The notes: generated from the letters alone by a model not told the origin. DNA of 64,000 nt from Tulasnella sp. 424 (GCA_019633425.1 WSUB01000052.1:62001-126000); one strand, 5' to 3'. Positions 34,915 through 47,815 are shown, numbered from the stretch's first letter. Made by a program: numbers and translations.

Positions 34915-36496
34915 ATGGCTGGTCAAGCATCATCCTTACGACCGGTCCTCCAGCAGATCGTGACAGGTGGTCCTCGACCTTCTCGACTTGTATCGTCACC
35001 TCTTGTTCGCGCCACACCACTTACAGCGCATGACATCTCACCTATACAAGAGTCTTTCTTTCCGAATGACTCATTGGTCTCTACCAACACTGTACCGCCG
35101 GTTGCCGCCGCCCCGTCTCTTTTAACAAAGACACACCGTCGAACGGGTTCTTTATTGCGACAGACACTGACTCCACTTTCTGTCTGCGGCTCTCCTCGTC
35201 CGGTTCCGCCCGTGGATATCCCGCCAGCGCCTAGGACACCGACTTCCCCGATCCTTGCAGCCCTCTCAGAGCTAGAAGAACCTCGGAGTGCGTGGCCACA
35301 CATTGAGCTCCAACGGGCGGCTATGGTATGCCTGCAAGCGCACCCCCTTCTTACATCCAAGGTTTTCCTGACGTTGGTCTTCTTCGTTCCAGGAGGAGGC
35401 TGCTCACAAGACGCGACATCTCCGAATCGACCCCCAGCGTGTCCATACCGAAGGAGAGCACGCTCATTGTTGGGGATCGTTTGGGGAGGTGTGGCGCTGC
35501 TGGTTAAGCGGGAAGACTGTGGGGGAATTAGAAAGAGTTGCGGACAAAAAGATACATTTGCGACCAGAGGATGGTGTGTCAAATCGAAGGCTGCTCAGGG
35601 TAGGCTATTCTAGGTTCAATTCGGTCAAAGGCTTGTTAATGACTGTTGGCCTTGTACAGCACCTTCTTCGGGAAGTAGTTTCTTGGTATGAACTCGACCA
35701 TCCCAACATCACACCTTTCATCGGCTACATCTTCGATGGTCGCTCAGCAAGGATGTTATCAAAATGGCAAGAGGGAGGGAATATGAGAGAATACATGAAA
35801 CAGTACCCTGTGAATGCGTTACGTTTGGTACGCACGTAGCGCCTTGGCTTCCTATTAAGCACGACTGATCCTCTTTGGTCTTAGGCTCACCAAGTTGCAA
35901 GTGGTTTGGCGTATCTCCATAGCAGGAATCCACCAATGGTACACGGAGATATTAAACCCGTGGGTGATCCCCATTGAATATGCAATTCCCTCACTGAGAC
36001 AAGTTTTCCTTTAGGAGAACATCCTGATTGGCGCGGACGGGGTTGCAAGGCTCGTGGATTTCGGGTTGTCCATGATACTCGACGACACCCTGTCCCGTGG
36101 TCTGCGAACCTCCAACGGTTGCCGGCACACTCTCCTTTATGCCGATCCTATTTTGCTCGATGACGTCCCTCGGACAATCCACACAGACCTTTGGTCGCTG
36201 GGTTGGATTATCTACGAGGTATGCTTGGTTTGATCAGCAGTCTGCAAACGCCTAATCGGACTAGGACTGACAAACTTGCCCGCTAGCTGGTAACTTTGCG
36301 CAAGCCATATGATCACCGCAGTACCGGGAGCGCAATCTTTAAAGCGGTCGTTACGTATGATCTGCCAACTCGGGACACCCATAACATTCCATACCCGGAA
36401 CTCCTCTGGCCGGTTTTAGAGGCGTGTTGGTCAAAGGATCGTTCGCGCCGCTGGTCTGCGGACCAGGTCGCAACTCACCTAATGGGAGCGCTTTAA
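34915..36496 (+). CDS. TKL-type protein kinase B2
   Basis: Exons 34915-35325, 35393-35599, 35660-35827, 35885-35959, 36015-36218, 36287-36496 (424 aa), the same layout as B1. Start MAGQASSLRPVLQQIV chosen by alignment to B1 (MVGQASSIRPILQHIV) rather than the upstream ATG at 34819. Kinase: GSFGEVW, K189 (VADKKIHL), HGDIKPEN with D284, DFG D302. It lacks the extra Pro-rich repeat units of B1. Confidence 0.9.
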
Positions 36497-37847
36497 TGCT
36501 CAGGACATAATTACCTTTCCCATTCCCTCTGCGCGGAGCGTATCTGCGAATGGGGCGTATTCTGCGAACACGCCAATATACCCATCAATATGTTTATACA
36601 ACGTCATTCACCACCGTTACATCCAAGATCCACTATGTAGCTCTAACTATATTTCTGACTGAATATCATGGCGCCCGAGGCAGCCTCTGTAATAAAATAA
36701 ATTCGATCTCTGGTTACATCGTTCCCCATTGGTAAACGTCTCACGGGCGGCAATTTACGTTGTAGATCCGGGCTGGACCATTCTCGCGTTCTACAGTGGA
36801 AAGCGGTGGCAACGCGCTTACCCAAGGAGGGGTTCTCGGTCTCGCTCCCGAGAATCTTAAACGTCATAGAGAAGCCTCCTTCGGCGCTTCGCATTGCCAT
36901 GGATACAGGTCCGAGCCAAAGTGCCTCAACGCTGACCTCGGACCGGCTTTAGATCGCCTTTGTGCTCGCGATCTCGATAGCCAGACTAGCGCCGAACGAA
37001 AGTTAAACACGCTCTCTCGTGCAATGACTGAGGTATTATTACTCTTGATCACCGGTTTTAGGGTTTGCCCGTACATTAAGTAAGTGATAAGCGTTTTCAC
37101 TCGTGATAAGCACCGCGACTATTCGGCATAGGTGTACCCAAAGGGCGATGGTCGGTCTTCTCACACAAGCACGCTCTCCGAGGTGGACTTCCATCAAAGC
37201 CACAAGACTTTCCAGAAAACTCGCCCCCAGATTTCATATAGCGAAAGGTCATCGCAGACGGGTCATCGTTTGGCGCAAATCCCGCAAGACGCGCAAGGCA
37301 TTGGATCCATGTCCGTTTAACTCCGTGAAGGCAAGGTCGGACGATTTCTCCCAACCACCAACACCCCGAGCAACCCGATGGCTCGTCGTACGGCTTCAGG
37401 TCGCTCTCGGTACGCAGAGCAGGAAAAGCCAAAATATTTTGTCTGATATGCAAAGGCTCCGTCACCCTCAAAAAGACCTTCACCGAAAGCGATCCCAGAA
37501 GCTGGGGCGGATGTTGAGTCAATTTCGGCTAACGGTGGCTTCTCAAGTGCCTGGTTGTCTATAGCAACGAAAGAAGAAACTTTACCTGAAATGCACAAGC
37601 ATGCTGCCTGCCTCGTTGGAGGGCTTTTCATCGGCTTCTCGCGATGTTCTGGCCCGGTCTGCTGGGCGCTGACGCAAGTTCAATGGCGCACTCCACGATG
37701 TCTAAGAGAAAGGAGCGTCAGGTTGCCTCAAGGCATTGGGTCCATGTCTTTATATACGTCCTCCAATGGTGAGGAGGAGTAGCATCGGATTTTTTGGAAA
37801 GGGTCCCCCCAGCCAGGTCGGACACCCTCGCCTCCGCTTCGGTTTCG
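36497..37847. other. Intergenic in kinase cluster
   Basis: The first 300 bp match the 3' flank of B1. Frames at 37097-37564 on both strands lack motifs. Nothing called. Confidence 0.5.
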
Positions 37848-39903
37848 ATGACGTCGGTCCTGAAGTACCGCAGTGGGTTCCGTAGACCTTTCTTGGTATT
37901 TGTCTGTAGCTGATTCTCTTCGCATCCTTGTAGGTATTTCACCATCCGTAACTTCCATCTATGACTATCGTCTCGCTCTTCACCTCGAGTCACCCTCACC
38001 GTCGCAGCCAGAGCACAGGCTTGCTCGCTGCTGCACGCCGTACCACCCTCCATCGCCCAATGTACATTCTTACGAGCTGTACAACGCGCAAGCTCTATCG
38101 TCTCGGCTCAACGACAACTTGACATCCTCGAACACGACATCGCGTCCACTGGCAGGACCAACTCAAGCGCCGGGGCAAGCGGGAAGGCTGCGGTCGCACC
38201 CGTACCAGTCGGCTCCCTCGATTAACTCAAGCCCACGTTCAATTCCATCCGTATTTTCGTCCAACAGCAGCAGAAGAACTCAACCGTACCCCGGCTGCCG
38301 AGTCACAATCCCGACACGTGCCACCACCTTGCAGCACGTGCCTTCGCCGATCGGCAGTCCGGTCTCTCCACTCAACCAATCATATCAATTCAAACCTTTT
38401 GTTGAAGACGATGACGACGAAACCACCTCTGGAAGCGACAAACGAATTTCAGTCTTCCCTACCCATAATCCTTCCACGTTCTCTCGTGGAACTACGTCCT
38501 CCCCTTCAGCACCTCGTACAAAGAGAACGCGGCCTCATCCTCGACTCTCCATTTTCCTCACACCGCCTCTCCAAGCGACTGGCTCGCCTGGAGCTTCGTC
38601 GCCTCCTCCAACTCCGATCTTGGCTGTCCTCGAGGAAGGATATCACGATTGTCTACGCGCAGTGCTGAAGCAAGACGCTCTTGTAAGCCATCCCCCTACT
38701 TCGCGCCTCCACTACGTGTCTTAACCCGCCTCCAAAATAGGTCGCTGCCGTGAACCATACAAAGCACCTTCGCATCGCCTCAGATAGGCTTTACTGCTCA
38801 GAAAGCCAACCGCGTTCGCAAGGAGCCTACGGAGACGTGTGGCTTGGGAGGTTGGATGACGGGTCTGGGAACCCTCGCGTTGTATGTGGAATGGTCGATT
38901 GATCCTAAACATGTATACTGACCCTTGGAACCTTTTAAAGGTTGCAGTCAAACGAATCCGTCTCAAACCTCAAGACGGGCCATCCAACGCTGGCTTGCTC
39001 AAGGTGCTGCGCGTCTCCCGTTAGCTCGCACTAAATCATAGCCTAACCTTCCCGCCATGCAGGCGCTTCTCCAAGAGGTCATTCCGTGGTACGGACTCAA
39101 TCATCGAAACATCACCCCCTTCATTGGGTATACCTTCGATAATGGGTACGCTGCTCTCATTTCCGAGTGGCAAGATCACGGACACATTTTCGAATACCTT
39201 TCCAAGCATCCTCGCGCCAACCGCCTCGAGATGGTACGCAGCGCTACTCGTGGAGTCGCCTATCTCTTTATTCACGCTTTACCGACGCTTTTCTAGATCG
39301 CTCAGACTGCGGAAGGGCTTGCCTACTTGCACGACAGGAACCCCTCGCTTATACATGGCGACATCAAGCCAGAAAACATTCTCGTCAGTAAGGACGGTGT
39401 CGTTAAAGTTACGGACTTTGGTCTTTCGACGATCTTGCAAAGCCAGTCTACAGCATATCTGCGGACGACACATTCCTTCCGTGGCACCGTACACTATGCC
39501 GACCCGAAACTCCTAGATGATCACCCCACCACAAAGTCTACCGACCTCTGGGCGCTCGCCTGGTTGATCTTCGGTGTACGCATATTTTTTGACTTGTCCG
39601 TAACTCTGATTACTGAGTTCACCCATACGCTCTAGATCCTCACTCTTCAAAGGCCTTACAACGGCATCCAACCTGAAAGTCGCGTCATTCTTAGAATCAT
39701 GAACTATGACGTACCCTCCCAAAGCAAGTATCCGGACCTCCCTCACGGTGATCTCATTTGGCCAGTTTTGCAGGCAAGCTGGTCTCGCTCCACCAAAGAA
39801 CGCTGGTCTGCGGGGTTTATCGCCCGATACGTTCGATGGGTAAGTTCTTTTTGGGAGGTGCCAACGAGACACAGGCTGACTATTCGCTCAGAAATTGAAG
39901 TAA
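37848..39903 (+). CDS. TKL-type protein kinase A2
   Basis: Exons 37848-37872, 37934-38682, 38741-38881, 38941-39003, 39063-39233, 39297-39575, 39636-39839, 39892-39903 (547 aa). Parallel to A1 throughout, with a Ser/Pro-rich N-terminus ([19 protein letters not shown]) and [11 protein letters not shown]. Kinase: GAYGDVW, K309 (VAVKRIRL), HGDIKPEN with D405, DFG D423. It lacks the intron that splits A1 right after HGDIKP. The last exon codes only KLK and the stop. Confidence 0.92.
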
Positions 39904-40449
39904 CGAAGAAATAATTTCCTTAATCTGGCATCCTTATCCTCTCATGAACCTCCTCCTTACGGACTTAACAAATCAAACCGACCAAGCAAGCCTTGGTCTG
40001 TCTCGGAATCTAAACGGCCTAGTGCCGCATACTCATCCCTCCTTTCCGGGATCGGAGGTATGATTCTACGCCTGTGTTTCTACTTGTAATTTGCTTCGAA
40101 TGGCATATGCGCTGAGCGCTGGTGTGAACCATCGAGGGAGTGAAGATGTTGACGAGTGACGTTAACGCTTTAGGGGATATAGCATACTGAGGTACACCAC
40201 CGGTTCGATCCCGATCCAAGGATTGGCGTGATAACCCTCATTAGTGGTAGTTGAGTGTTGGTGATGAGTGGCCTTTGGTGTGTTGGTGGGATTGGGACCA
40301 CAACTTGGGACAAACATTACGACGTAGACCGCTCTCAATTTCCACCGACTCACATCTCATCCGACGAAGCCAAATAGCTCTAAATCAACACGAAAGAATC
40401 AAGCACTATCTTCTAGCTGTCCTTTGGTACAGCATTGGTCGAGAGGCAC
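39904..40449. other. Intergenic, upstream of SQS1-like gene
   Basis: No gene seen. A GGTTCGATCCC near 40200 recalls a tRNA T-loop but has no matching stems. Confidence 0.5.
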
Positions 40450-43400
40450 ATGACGACTAATAGAGGAATACCTGGCATTCCTCGTGGGCGAGGTGGTTTT
40501 GGACGAGGCGGACGCGGTCGCGGAGGATTCGGAGCGGGGCAAGTGGTTGGCGGTGGAAATAGAGGTCGAGGAAGGGGAGGACCAAACCCAGGAGGTGGTT
40601 ACGGCCAGCCAAACGGCCCTCCACTGGAGGGAAATGGCGGAAGTGCAGAGGGACCTCCCACAGGACCTCTGGAAATCGCACCTCAAGCTCCCTCTGACGA
40701 CCAGCACCAGCAAAAAGGAAGTCGAGCTCGACGCACTGAGCGAAGGAAAGCCAAGAAATTAAAGGGGAAGGAAAAAGACGAAGTCCCTGTTGATCTCGAT
40801 GGAGGCGACGACGACATAATCGAAATCGGTGAGCTTACTAGTTACGATGTAATTGGACAAGGTGCTGACACTACTTGTTACTCTTTTTAGACTTCAACGA
40901 CATGGGCCAAGTATTCGGCCCTGCTCCAGGTGCTACGACCTCCGACAATGCGGCCGTGCCGGGTCCTCCCCAGGCTCCGCCCCCTCTCAGCCCCATCCAG
41001 GCCCAGTTCACCAACCCAATTCGAGGTAGCCCCTCTCGTGGAGGGGGAGGGAGAGGTCGTGGAGGTCGTGGAGGCTTCCACCCAACTCCTCTACCGGGTC
41101 AGGGAGGATATCTTGCTTCAGCGGGAAAACAGGGAGGCTACACTCATACCGACTTTGACCTCCAGCAATACGCGTACCCCTCGCAGCCACAAGCATCCGG
41201 TTCGAAACAACCTCCCAGAGGTACTGGAGCTAATCCGCAACCCCAACGCGGCCAACACTTTCAACCTAAGCCTCAATATCCTTCCCATGCCGGCGGCCGA
41301 CGTAATGGAGCGAATTTCCGTGGCTTCGCGTATGACTATGATGGCGACGACCCTGCTGGAGAAGCTCTCCGTAAGATTGCAAGAAAGGGCCTAGGAGAAG
41401 GCAGTAATATCTATCTCAGGCCAATCAAGTTCGTCAAGAGTTCCGCCGTCCTATTCCAAGATCAAGAGGACATCTTTGCCGCCGAGGTCGTTGATAATGG
41501 TGAGGGGCCGACATGGTTTTTTGCCGATCGTATCTTCAACGTTCGTGTCCTGACTGTGGTTTTCTTTCTCAGACACTGCGAACTCAAGTGGCGCTGCGCC
41601 GACCGCAAATCGAGTAGAACAAGTCTTCCATAGTAGGGTCAAGCCTGGCTCTGGTCTTGCGGAGGATCAACACTCCGACTCGGGCTCCGAAAGCGGTAGT
41701 AGGGACGAGAACGAGAACGAGAGCGCGGATGAAGCCGACATACCAGTCGCAACTCGCGAAGAGGTCAAGACTCGGCTGGACTTAACGACTTTGGTGGAAG
41801 CGGCTGCTCGACTCGAAATTCCACTGGCTCCAGATGATGATGGCGACGACATTGTCCTCATAACGCCCATTCGTCGAAAATCGAGCGTTACCCATGATGC
41901 TACACAGCATACGGCTTTAGTCTCGGTCCAAGAGCAAGTGCAGGAAGAGCAAATGCAAGAAGAGCAAGTGCAAGAGACGGAGATTCTTGCTGTTGCAAAC
42001 GAACCTGCACAAGTGGAAGTGTCGAGGATGGAAGTTACAACGGAAATAACGACAGAAGTAACGATGGATGCAGAACCAACTGCGGGACCATCAACTGCTT
42101 CCCAACCCCCGCAACCTGATACTACGTCGGACGAACTCATCGCCAACCTCCTTCAGGTGGAAGAAGACTCTAAAATTCCGTCGATCGACACTAAAGAGTC
42201 GAAAATGTTGCACATGCTTACCGGACGTAAACGGGAGCCGAAGCAACAGCGGAAAGGTGGAGGCAAGCGCGCTCGACAAGCCGAGAAAGGGAAAGGGAAG
42301 GGGAAAGGAAAGGGCAAGGGACGGGAGAAGATCAACTGGAATGCTAAGCCTCTGATCCGGAACGAGGATATTGACTGGAGCACGCCGAGTTCTGAAGCCG
42401 AAGATGGGGAGGAGGAAGACGACGACCTTGGAGGGATGGATGTGGACCCCGATTTGGCAGGCCCCTCGCACGACCAACAGTATGCGGCGTTTGTGGATAG
42501 TCTCCTTCGCGCCGCTCAGGAGAATCAAGTTAGCGCGGCGGATTTGGAAGCCGAGGCGGCCATGGAAGAAGATGGGAGCGACGAAGAGGGCAAGGCCTCG
42601 ACCCGGAATATAGACGCAGCACCTTCCAGTTCTTCCAAGAGACGAGGTACACCGGATCAGATTCTCGCTGTGATTGAAGGGGATGACGATGACGATGACG
42701 GTTGGACCGATACTTCGGATTCTGACGAAGCCGACGACGAGTCGAAGCCTGGCAAGGCCAAAAAAGTCGCTGACGAAGATCGGGAAGATAGCGAGAGCGA
42801 AGAAGATGCGGATGCGGATGAGGATGAGGACGAGCTGATTCAGGAATTCGAGGAAGACAGCGAAACCGATCTAGCTATGGCCATCCAGGTGGCGAAGTTT
42901 CCACGAATCAGTCTAGCTCATTCACTGACACTCTCCTTTTCAGACTTTCCTCGATGAAAACGCAGAGATCCTTGAAGGAGGGAGGAAGACGAAAAAGGAA
43001 AGGCGAAAGCTGTACGCAACGCTTCGCGAGGTGGTGCAGGACGATGACCTCATCGAAGCGAGTACGTGATCTTCTGCTTTTCCTCTCCTCGGCCGTGATT
43101 GGCTCACAATCCCCCCTAGCCATGCAAAAGAAACGAAAGAAGAAGCAAAAGTCTGCCTGGATCACCCCTGACCTCGCTAACCAATGGGAGCAAGACCGTC
43201 AGAAGAAAGCCGAGAATAAGCGCAAGCGTGCGGAAGCTCTTCGAGCCGCCATGGAAGCCGAGGCCCCCGGCAAGAAACGCAGCAAGAAGTTGAAGATCCG
43301 CCTAGAAAACATGGAAGGCGACTCAGACTTGGATTCGGACCTCGAGTTCGAGTTGGAGGATGGCCAGCCTAAGACTAAGGCCAAGAAAGGCAAAGGCAAA

Positions 43401-43931
43401 GATAAAAAAAAGGTCAAAGAGCCGCCGAAGCCCAAGTTTGACGTGTGGAAGATTGGTCGACAAATACAGGGTTTCGTTGGCGACCGCTCTCGCAACTCTC
43501 TTCAACTTCCTCCAATGGACAAGGATAGCCGACGCCGAGTTCACGAAATCGCCTCCATTTACAACCTGACCAGCCAATCCAGCGGGAAGGGTGATAATCG
43601 AGCGACGACGTTACGACGCAGTGCAAAGACAACATCGAACGTAAACGAGCGGAAGCTGGATGCCAGGTTGAGAAGTTGGGAAGACGCTTTATTGGGTGGT
43701 GGAAAAGGTCGCGGTAACGGTGGAGGTGGAGACGTGAAAGGCAGTGGGAGACATCGTGAAGGAGATATTGTCGGTCAACATGCCGCCAAGATCGGGTCGG
43801 AGAACGTTGGGTATCAGCTGCTGCAGATGATGGGTTGGACCGAAGGAGGCAGGATGGGCGTTACTGGAGGTCTGGAAGCCCCGATTCATGCGGTGTTCAA
43901 AGCGACGAAGCTTGGTCTTGGATCTATCTGA
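40450..43931 (+). CDS. SQS1: SQS1-like R3H and G-patch protein
   Basis: Exons 40450-40828, 40891-41499, 41573-42888, 42944-43061, 43120-43931 (1077 aa). The N-terminus is an RGG-type Gly/Arg-rich tract (GRGGFGRGGRGRGGFG), with a second one in exon 2. The middle is acidic with Lys-rich basic clusters (GKGKGKGKGKG). Near the C-terminus are an R3H segment (SRRRVHEIASIYNL) and a final G-patch (ENVGYQLLQMMGWTEGGRMG, then ATKLGLG). Yeast Sqs1/Pfa1 has the same order and stimulates the helicase Prp43 in splicing and ribosome biogenesis; the same role is expected here. Start: first ATG of the open frame. Confidence 0.92.
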
Positions 43932-44296
43932 AGAAAAATCCCCTCGAATGCTTGTTGGTAAAATAGTGCTTGAAATGTTTATTGAAGTTTTGCTGCAGAT
44001 TTGCAAGACGTTTGCCGAATTGCCGCCTTTGGCAGAATTCTGTGGCGTGCGATGTTCTGTTGCTTGGTCACTGCCGGTCGCAGCTCGGACTGCGCGCGTC
44101 ATATACCTCTCTCCTCGGCCTCCGGGGCACAGAAACCAGTCAAACGACAGGCTACGAATTTGTACACATAGACTATATATCAGGCTACTACTCAAGCTCA
44201 TCAAGTGAAATACCGCTCATTACCGCCGTCAGGAAACAAAACTACGAAATTCGTCAGACGGAGTAGACCCACAAACGGCTCGAAGTCCCCGACCCG
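43932..44296. other. Intergenic, 3' of SQS1 and 5' of the VanZ-like gene
   Basis: Nothing recognised. Confidence 0.5.
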
Positions 44297-45435
44297 ATGC
44301 CTCGCCTTCCACCCGACGCAACGCTTTCCAATGAAGATTCGATATCTGTGAGATTAAGGCGAGCTGGTAGAAGGAGTCTCCGGTCCATTATGAAGAGCAG
44401 ATCGATGAGCATGCCACGGAACGTCTCTCCATTACCGATCCGATTGCGCCCAGTGAGTAATCAGGGGCATTCGACAGCGCATTTGGCTCAAATGATTGAA
44501 TAAGACTCTGACCTTTTCCTTTCCAAGTGGTTCCTGTTATTCACAACGATCTTTATGGTCATTCTGGCTTTGCTGGGTTTCACTAATGCCCATCATTCCG
44601 TGCCAGTGAATGACAAGGTCCTCCACTTTTTCTGCTTCGGGTTCGCTACCGGGGTTTTCTACTTTATATTTGATGTTGAGGAGTGCGTTAAATGCTCTCG
44701 GCTGCTAAGTCTGAAAGCTGACATACGATATTGTTTTGCCCAAACAGAGACGCGCGACGGATATGGTTTTGGAGATATTCTGGACTCATCCTCACTGCTG
44801 TTATCTGCTTCTTCTTTGGTGGCATTGTCAGCGAGTTTGTTCAAGCTATGTTACCGGTATGTTACGCAAAGGGTTACCTAGTCCGAGTACTCAGATTCAT
44901 TCGATTACCTAGTATAAGACTTTCGACTTCTGGGACATTGTGGTGCGACTCTGAGAGTCTGTCGTGCATCTTTTTGGCAAGCTCTAATTCTACGGCGCTC
45001 TCCCTAGGCAAACCTCTTTGGGTCCGGTCTAGGCCTCTACGGTAAGAGTTCTGCCATGCGATCCAGAGACCGCTCGCCGCTGACCATGAACACCCATATT
45101 CAGTTTCATATCACATCGAGCGTTATTATCGCCGACGTCGTGAAATTGCACGTCTGTATAAACCGCTGTCGGGGGACATGGAGGCGTACGCTTCTGATGA
45201 TGAAGATGGAAACTCCACACCCCCACGGCCTGCCCCTCCACTCCTTCAACAGCAAGCACATAGCCCTGGCGGGCAGCAACCGATCGCTGATACTACAATC
45301 AAGAGCACGACTGGGATTGGAAAGATGCCCGCTTTCAAAAACGTATGGGACGACCGTGTAGAGAATGTTTTTGACGTTGGGGATGAAGACTCGGAGGAGG
45401 ATGCTTGGCCGACGAGTGGCAGTAAAGGGAGATGA
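44297..45435 (+). CDS. VanZ-like membrane protein
   Basis: Exons 44297-44452, 44528-44682, 44748-44856, 44913-44942, 45008-45041, 45104-45435 (271 aa), including two exons of only 30 and 34 nt. After a basic Ser/Arg-rich N-terminus come four membrane segments: LLFTTIFMVILALLGF, LHFFCFGFATGVFYFIF, LILTAVICFFFGGIVSEFVQ, and WDIVANLFGSGLGLYVSY. The pattern DKxLHF ... SEFVQ ... FDFWDIxAN..G is that of the VanZ family. The cytosolic tail is acidic. The cellular role in fungi is unknown. Confidence 0.88.
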
Positions 45436-45959
45436 CGAGAGTGGTGGTCTGATATCGGTTTTCTATATTCTAGGCTCTTTTGTTTTTCGTCGTTTTATCT
45501 CGTTTGTTCAGTTGGCGGGCGCATTCTGGATTCGAGGATACCCGAGGATGCCAGCCACGGATTTTTTTAACATTACTCGCCGCCGCTGTTAGACCACAGC
45601 AAGCTGTACGGACTTGAGCCTGACCGGATATTTTATTGACTGCGATCTCTTGCCTGAATGGGACGTCGTACACCTCCGCTAGTCACTATTGGGATCACGT
45701 GTAATTGAGTAAACTTAAACTACCAACCTTCCGGAAGGCCCCTAGATTGTGTCTTTCGGTCATCCTACTTCTCGCGATCGTGAGATTCTGAACGCTTAAC
45801 ATTAAATATTCAACCCTATAACACGCCGGTCAGACCAGTTCCGACCCCTCACCCAGCAGTCTCTTCATCACATGAAGCGTTGTCCCTCCCAATCGTCACC
45901 CAAACTACCACCTCATGTCGCATAAGGGCAGAAATCTGAACGTGCTTTAGCCGCCGGAT
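45436..45959. other. Intergenic
   Basis: No gene seen. Confidence 0.5.
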
Positions 45960-46673
45960 CATTAAGGCGCCGCAGGCAATGCCAATCTATATGGATTTCA
46001 TCTTCCGCCATTTCTGCTGGAGTTCGAACGTCAGGCACCGCCACAGGTAGAAACATTGTTGGTACGTGTTGTCAATTATTGGGAGTCACGCTCGGATGAT
46101 CCTCGACTGTGTTTTGGCACCAAACGCTTACCGAACGAGGAGGCATTGCGGTGGATTAAAGGTGTTGTTGATGCCATTGATTTTAATGGCTCAAAGCTAC
46201 CTGGTATCCTTGTCGAGGGGCCTTTAGCGACACTAGCGCTAGAGAACACAGTGAGTTCTCTCAAGTTCATGGAAAACACCACGCAAATCGATGGTCAATC
46301 CAGCTGGAATAATACCGAGGATACCATCCAACCCTTCCTAGACGCACTGGCCGGATCGGAGTCCGACGACGACCACTCGTCAGCCGACGAAACGACATTT
46401 CGACAATTGCAGTACCTAAATTTCAGATCCTGGACGTTTGGTTTAGACCGCATGTATAACGCCCTCCACAGGAGATATTCGAAGGGCTCAACAAGGAGAC
46501 AAATCCCCGACCTCTCTCTCGACCTCTCCTCATCCGTTTTCCCGTATTACGGATCGGAGGAGGTGAAAGCCATCGTCTGTTTCGACACCGTCGAGAAAAT
46601 CCGGAAAATAAGGAAGGTGAAGGCCTTAAAATGGGGGTGCATTCTAGAGCAGGATTTGCTTGCGGTGGTGTGA
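45960..46673 (+). pseudogene. F-box family remnant, 5' truncated
   Basis: The open frame ending at 46673 encodes the C-terminal half of the F-box family found at 52-59 kb: PFLDALAGSE, LQYLNFRSWTFGLDRMYNAL, RRYSKGSTRRQIPDLSLDLS and FDTVEKIRKI match QRRYSMRSTTRYHVPDLDLDMS and FSTLKALREL there. No F-box or start is seen upstream; coding-like sequence begins near 45960. Opposite strand to the intact relatives. Confidence 0.6.
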
Positions 46674-46932
46674 GACGATGAACAAGGCATTCCTATGTAG
46701 GGATGGTGAGCTCTAAATAGTCCCTTTCTTCTACCGAATCCCATGTGTTGATCCACTCGAATTTAAAGAATTACTGATGGCCGAGGAACATTGCGTTGCA
46801 TTCAGCAAAATGACTTGGAGAGCTTTCGGGAGGTATGCCATTTTAGGTTTATCCGACTCTCGGTATCCGCCTAGGCAAGACGGCCAATATCTGAGGTCTA
46901 CAGATTCCATTCAATATAATCTGCGAGATACT

Positions 46933-47297
46933 TCATTGAACATTTGAATCTGGTGGTGCTATAGTTATAGTCTGATCGGGTTCTGCACAGGTTTACTAAC
47001 GTCAGCGGGATTGGCGTCCTATGCTGACAAAGTGGCTAACCAATGTATTTAACAATATCATTTCCTTTGAAACTTTGGAGCTGGTTGTCGGTGAGCTTGG
47101 CTGCAAAGCCTTTAAATACAGCGTCATAGCGGGCGGTGACTTCGCCACCTGTCAATGCACCATATCAGGATCTGTTGGGCGACCACACTATCTAGCGTTG
47201 TCTCACCTCCTTTGTTAACCTGCTCTGCATATTGTTCGATTTGGTCTTGTGTGGCGTTGTCCTTAAAAACAACGATGAATCCGTTACTGGAACTCAT
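46933..47297 (-). CDS. I9-type proteinase inhibitor (Pbi2-like), 71 aa
   Basis: Three exons on the minus strand: 47297-47207, 47148-47041 and 46949-46933, in frame. The protein is a single inhibitor-I9 domain: FIVVFKDNATQDQIEQYAEQ, then GGEVTARYDAVFKGFAAKL, then DNQLQSFKGNDIVKYI. This matches the fold of subtilisin propeptides and of yeast proteinase B inhibitor Pbi2, which bind serine proteases of the S8 family in cytosol or vacuole. No signal peptide. A dead copy lies at 47971-48335. Individual exons are short, but splice phases and both flanking copies support the model. Confidence 0.8.
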
Positions 47298-47500
47298 GAT
47301 GAGGATAGGAGGTGTGAGAAGTCTCTGTATGATGGGAATTTGCTTATATATGCACGCGATGACGTAATACGGCGGAGCCCGTCTCCGTTTGTGGAATACA
47401 GAGCAGGGGGTGATGCTGCTGGCGGAGTTTACTTAATAAACGACCCTGACCTTCAAGCCAGTCGCGATTGGTGTTCGGGCTTCTTGAATACACGCATGGG

Positions 47501-47815
47501 GCATTACAGCCTGGAACGACTAATGTAAGCTGTATCTGGTAAATGCCGAACAGGAACGAGAGTGGAAGATCGGAAGAGGTTATAACATGCAGTATCCTCA
47601 AATGCAAATAGGTAAAGAAAAGCAAGTCCAACAAGATTGAAACAGTCCCAAATGAAAAAGTTCAAAAAGATAATGTAATGAGGGCTACGCAAAAGTGTCT
47701 GACAGGGGTAATGCGCGGATGTGGAACGGCCGAATCCCGAACAACTTAAACGATATACCGAGTCTACAACCTGGCACCGGTGCAAATCGCGACGGGGGTG
47801 TAGCCCTCGTTTTCA
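47501..47815 (-). pseudogene. Stray 3' end and 3' flank of an alpha-amylase gene
   Basis: 47501-47740 matches the 3' flank of the amylase gene (49004-49225). 47764-47815 encodes a last-exon piece (VAICTGARL then stop) matching VAIHTGAKL of the intact gene. Nothing upstream of this piece is preserved. Confidence 0.7.

Noticed and set aside
34923..35582. 219-codon minus-strand frame
   Set aside because: Antisense shadow of kinase B2.
40125..40215. Possible tRNA because of GGTTCGATCCC
   Set aside because: The flanking bases cannot form a T stem, and no acceptor or anticodon stem is found.
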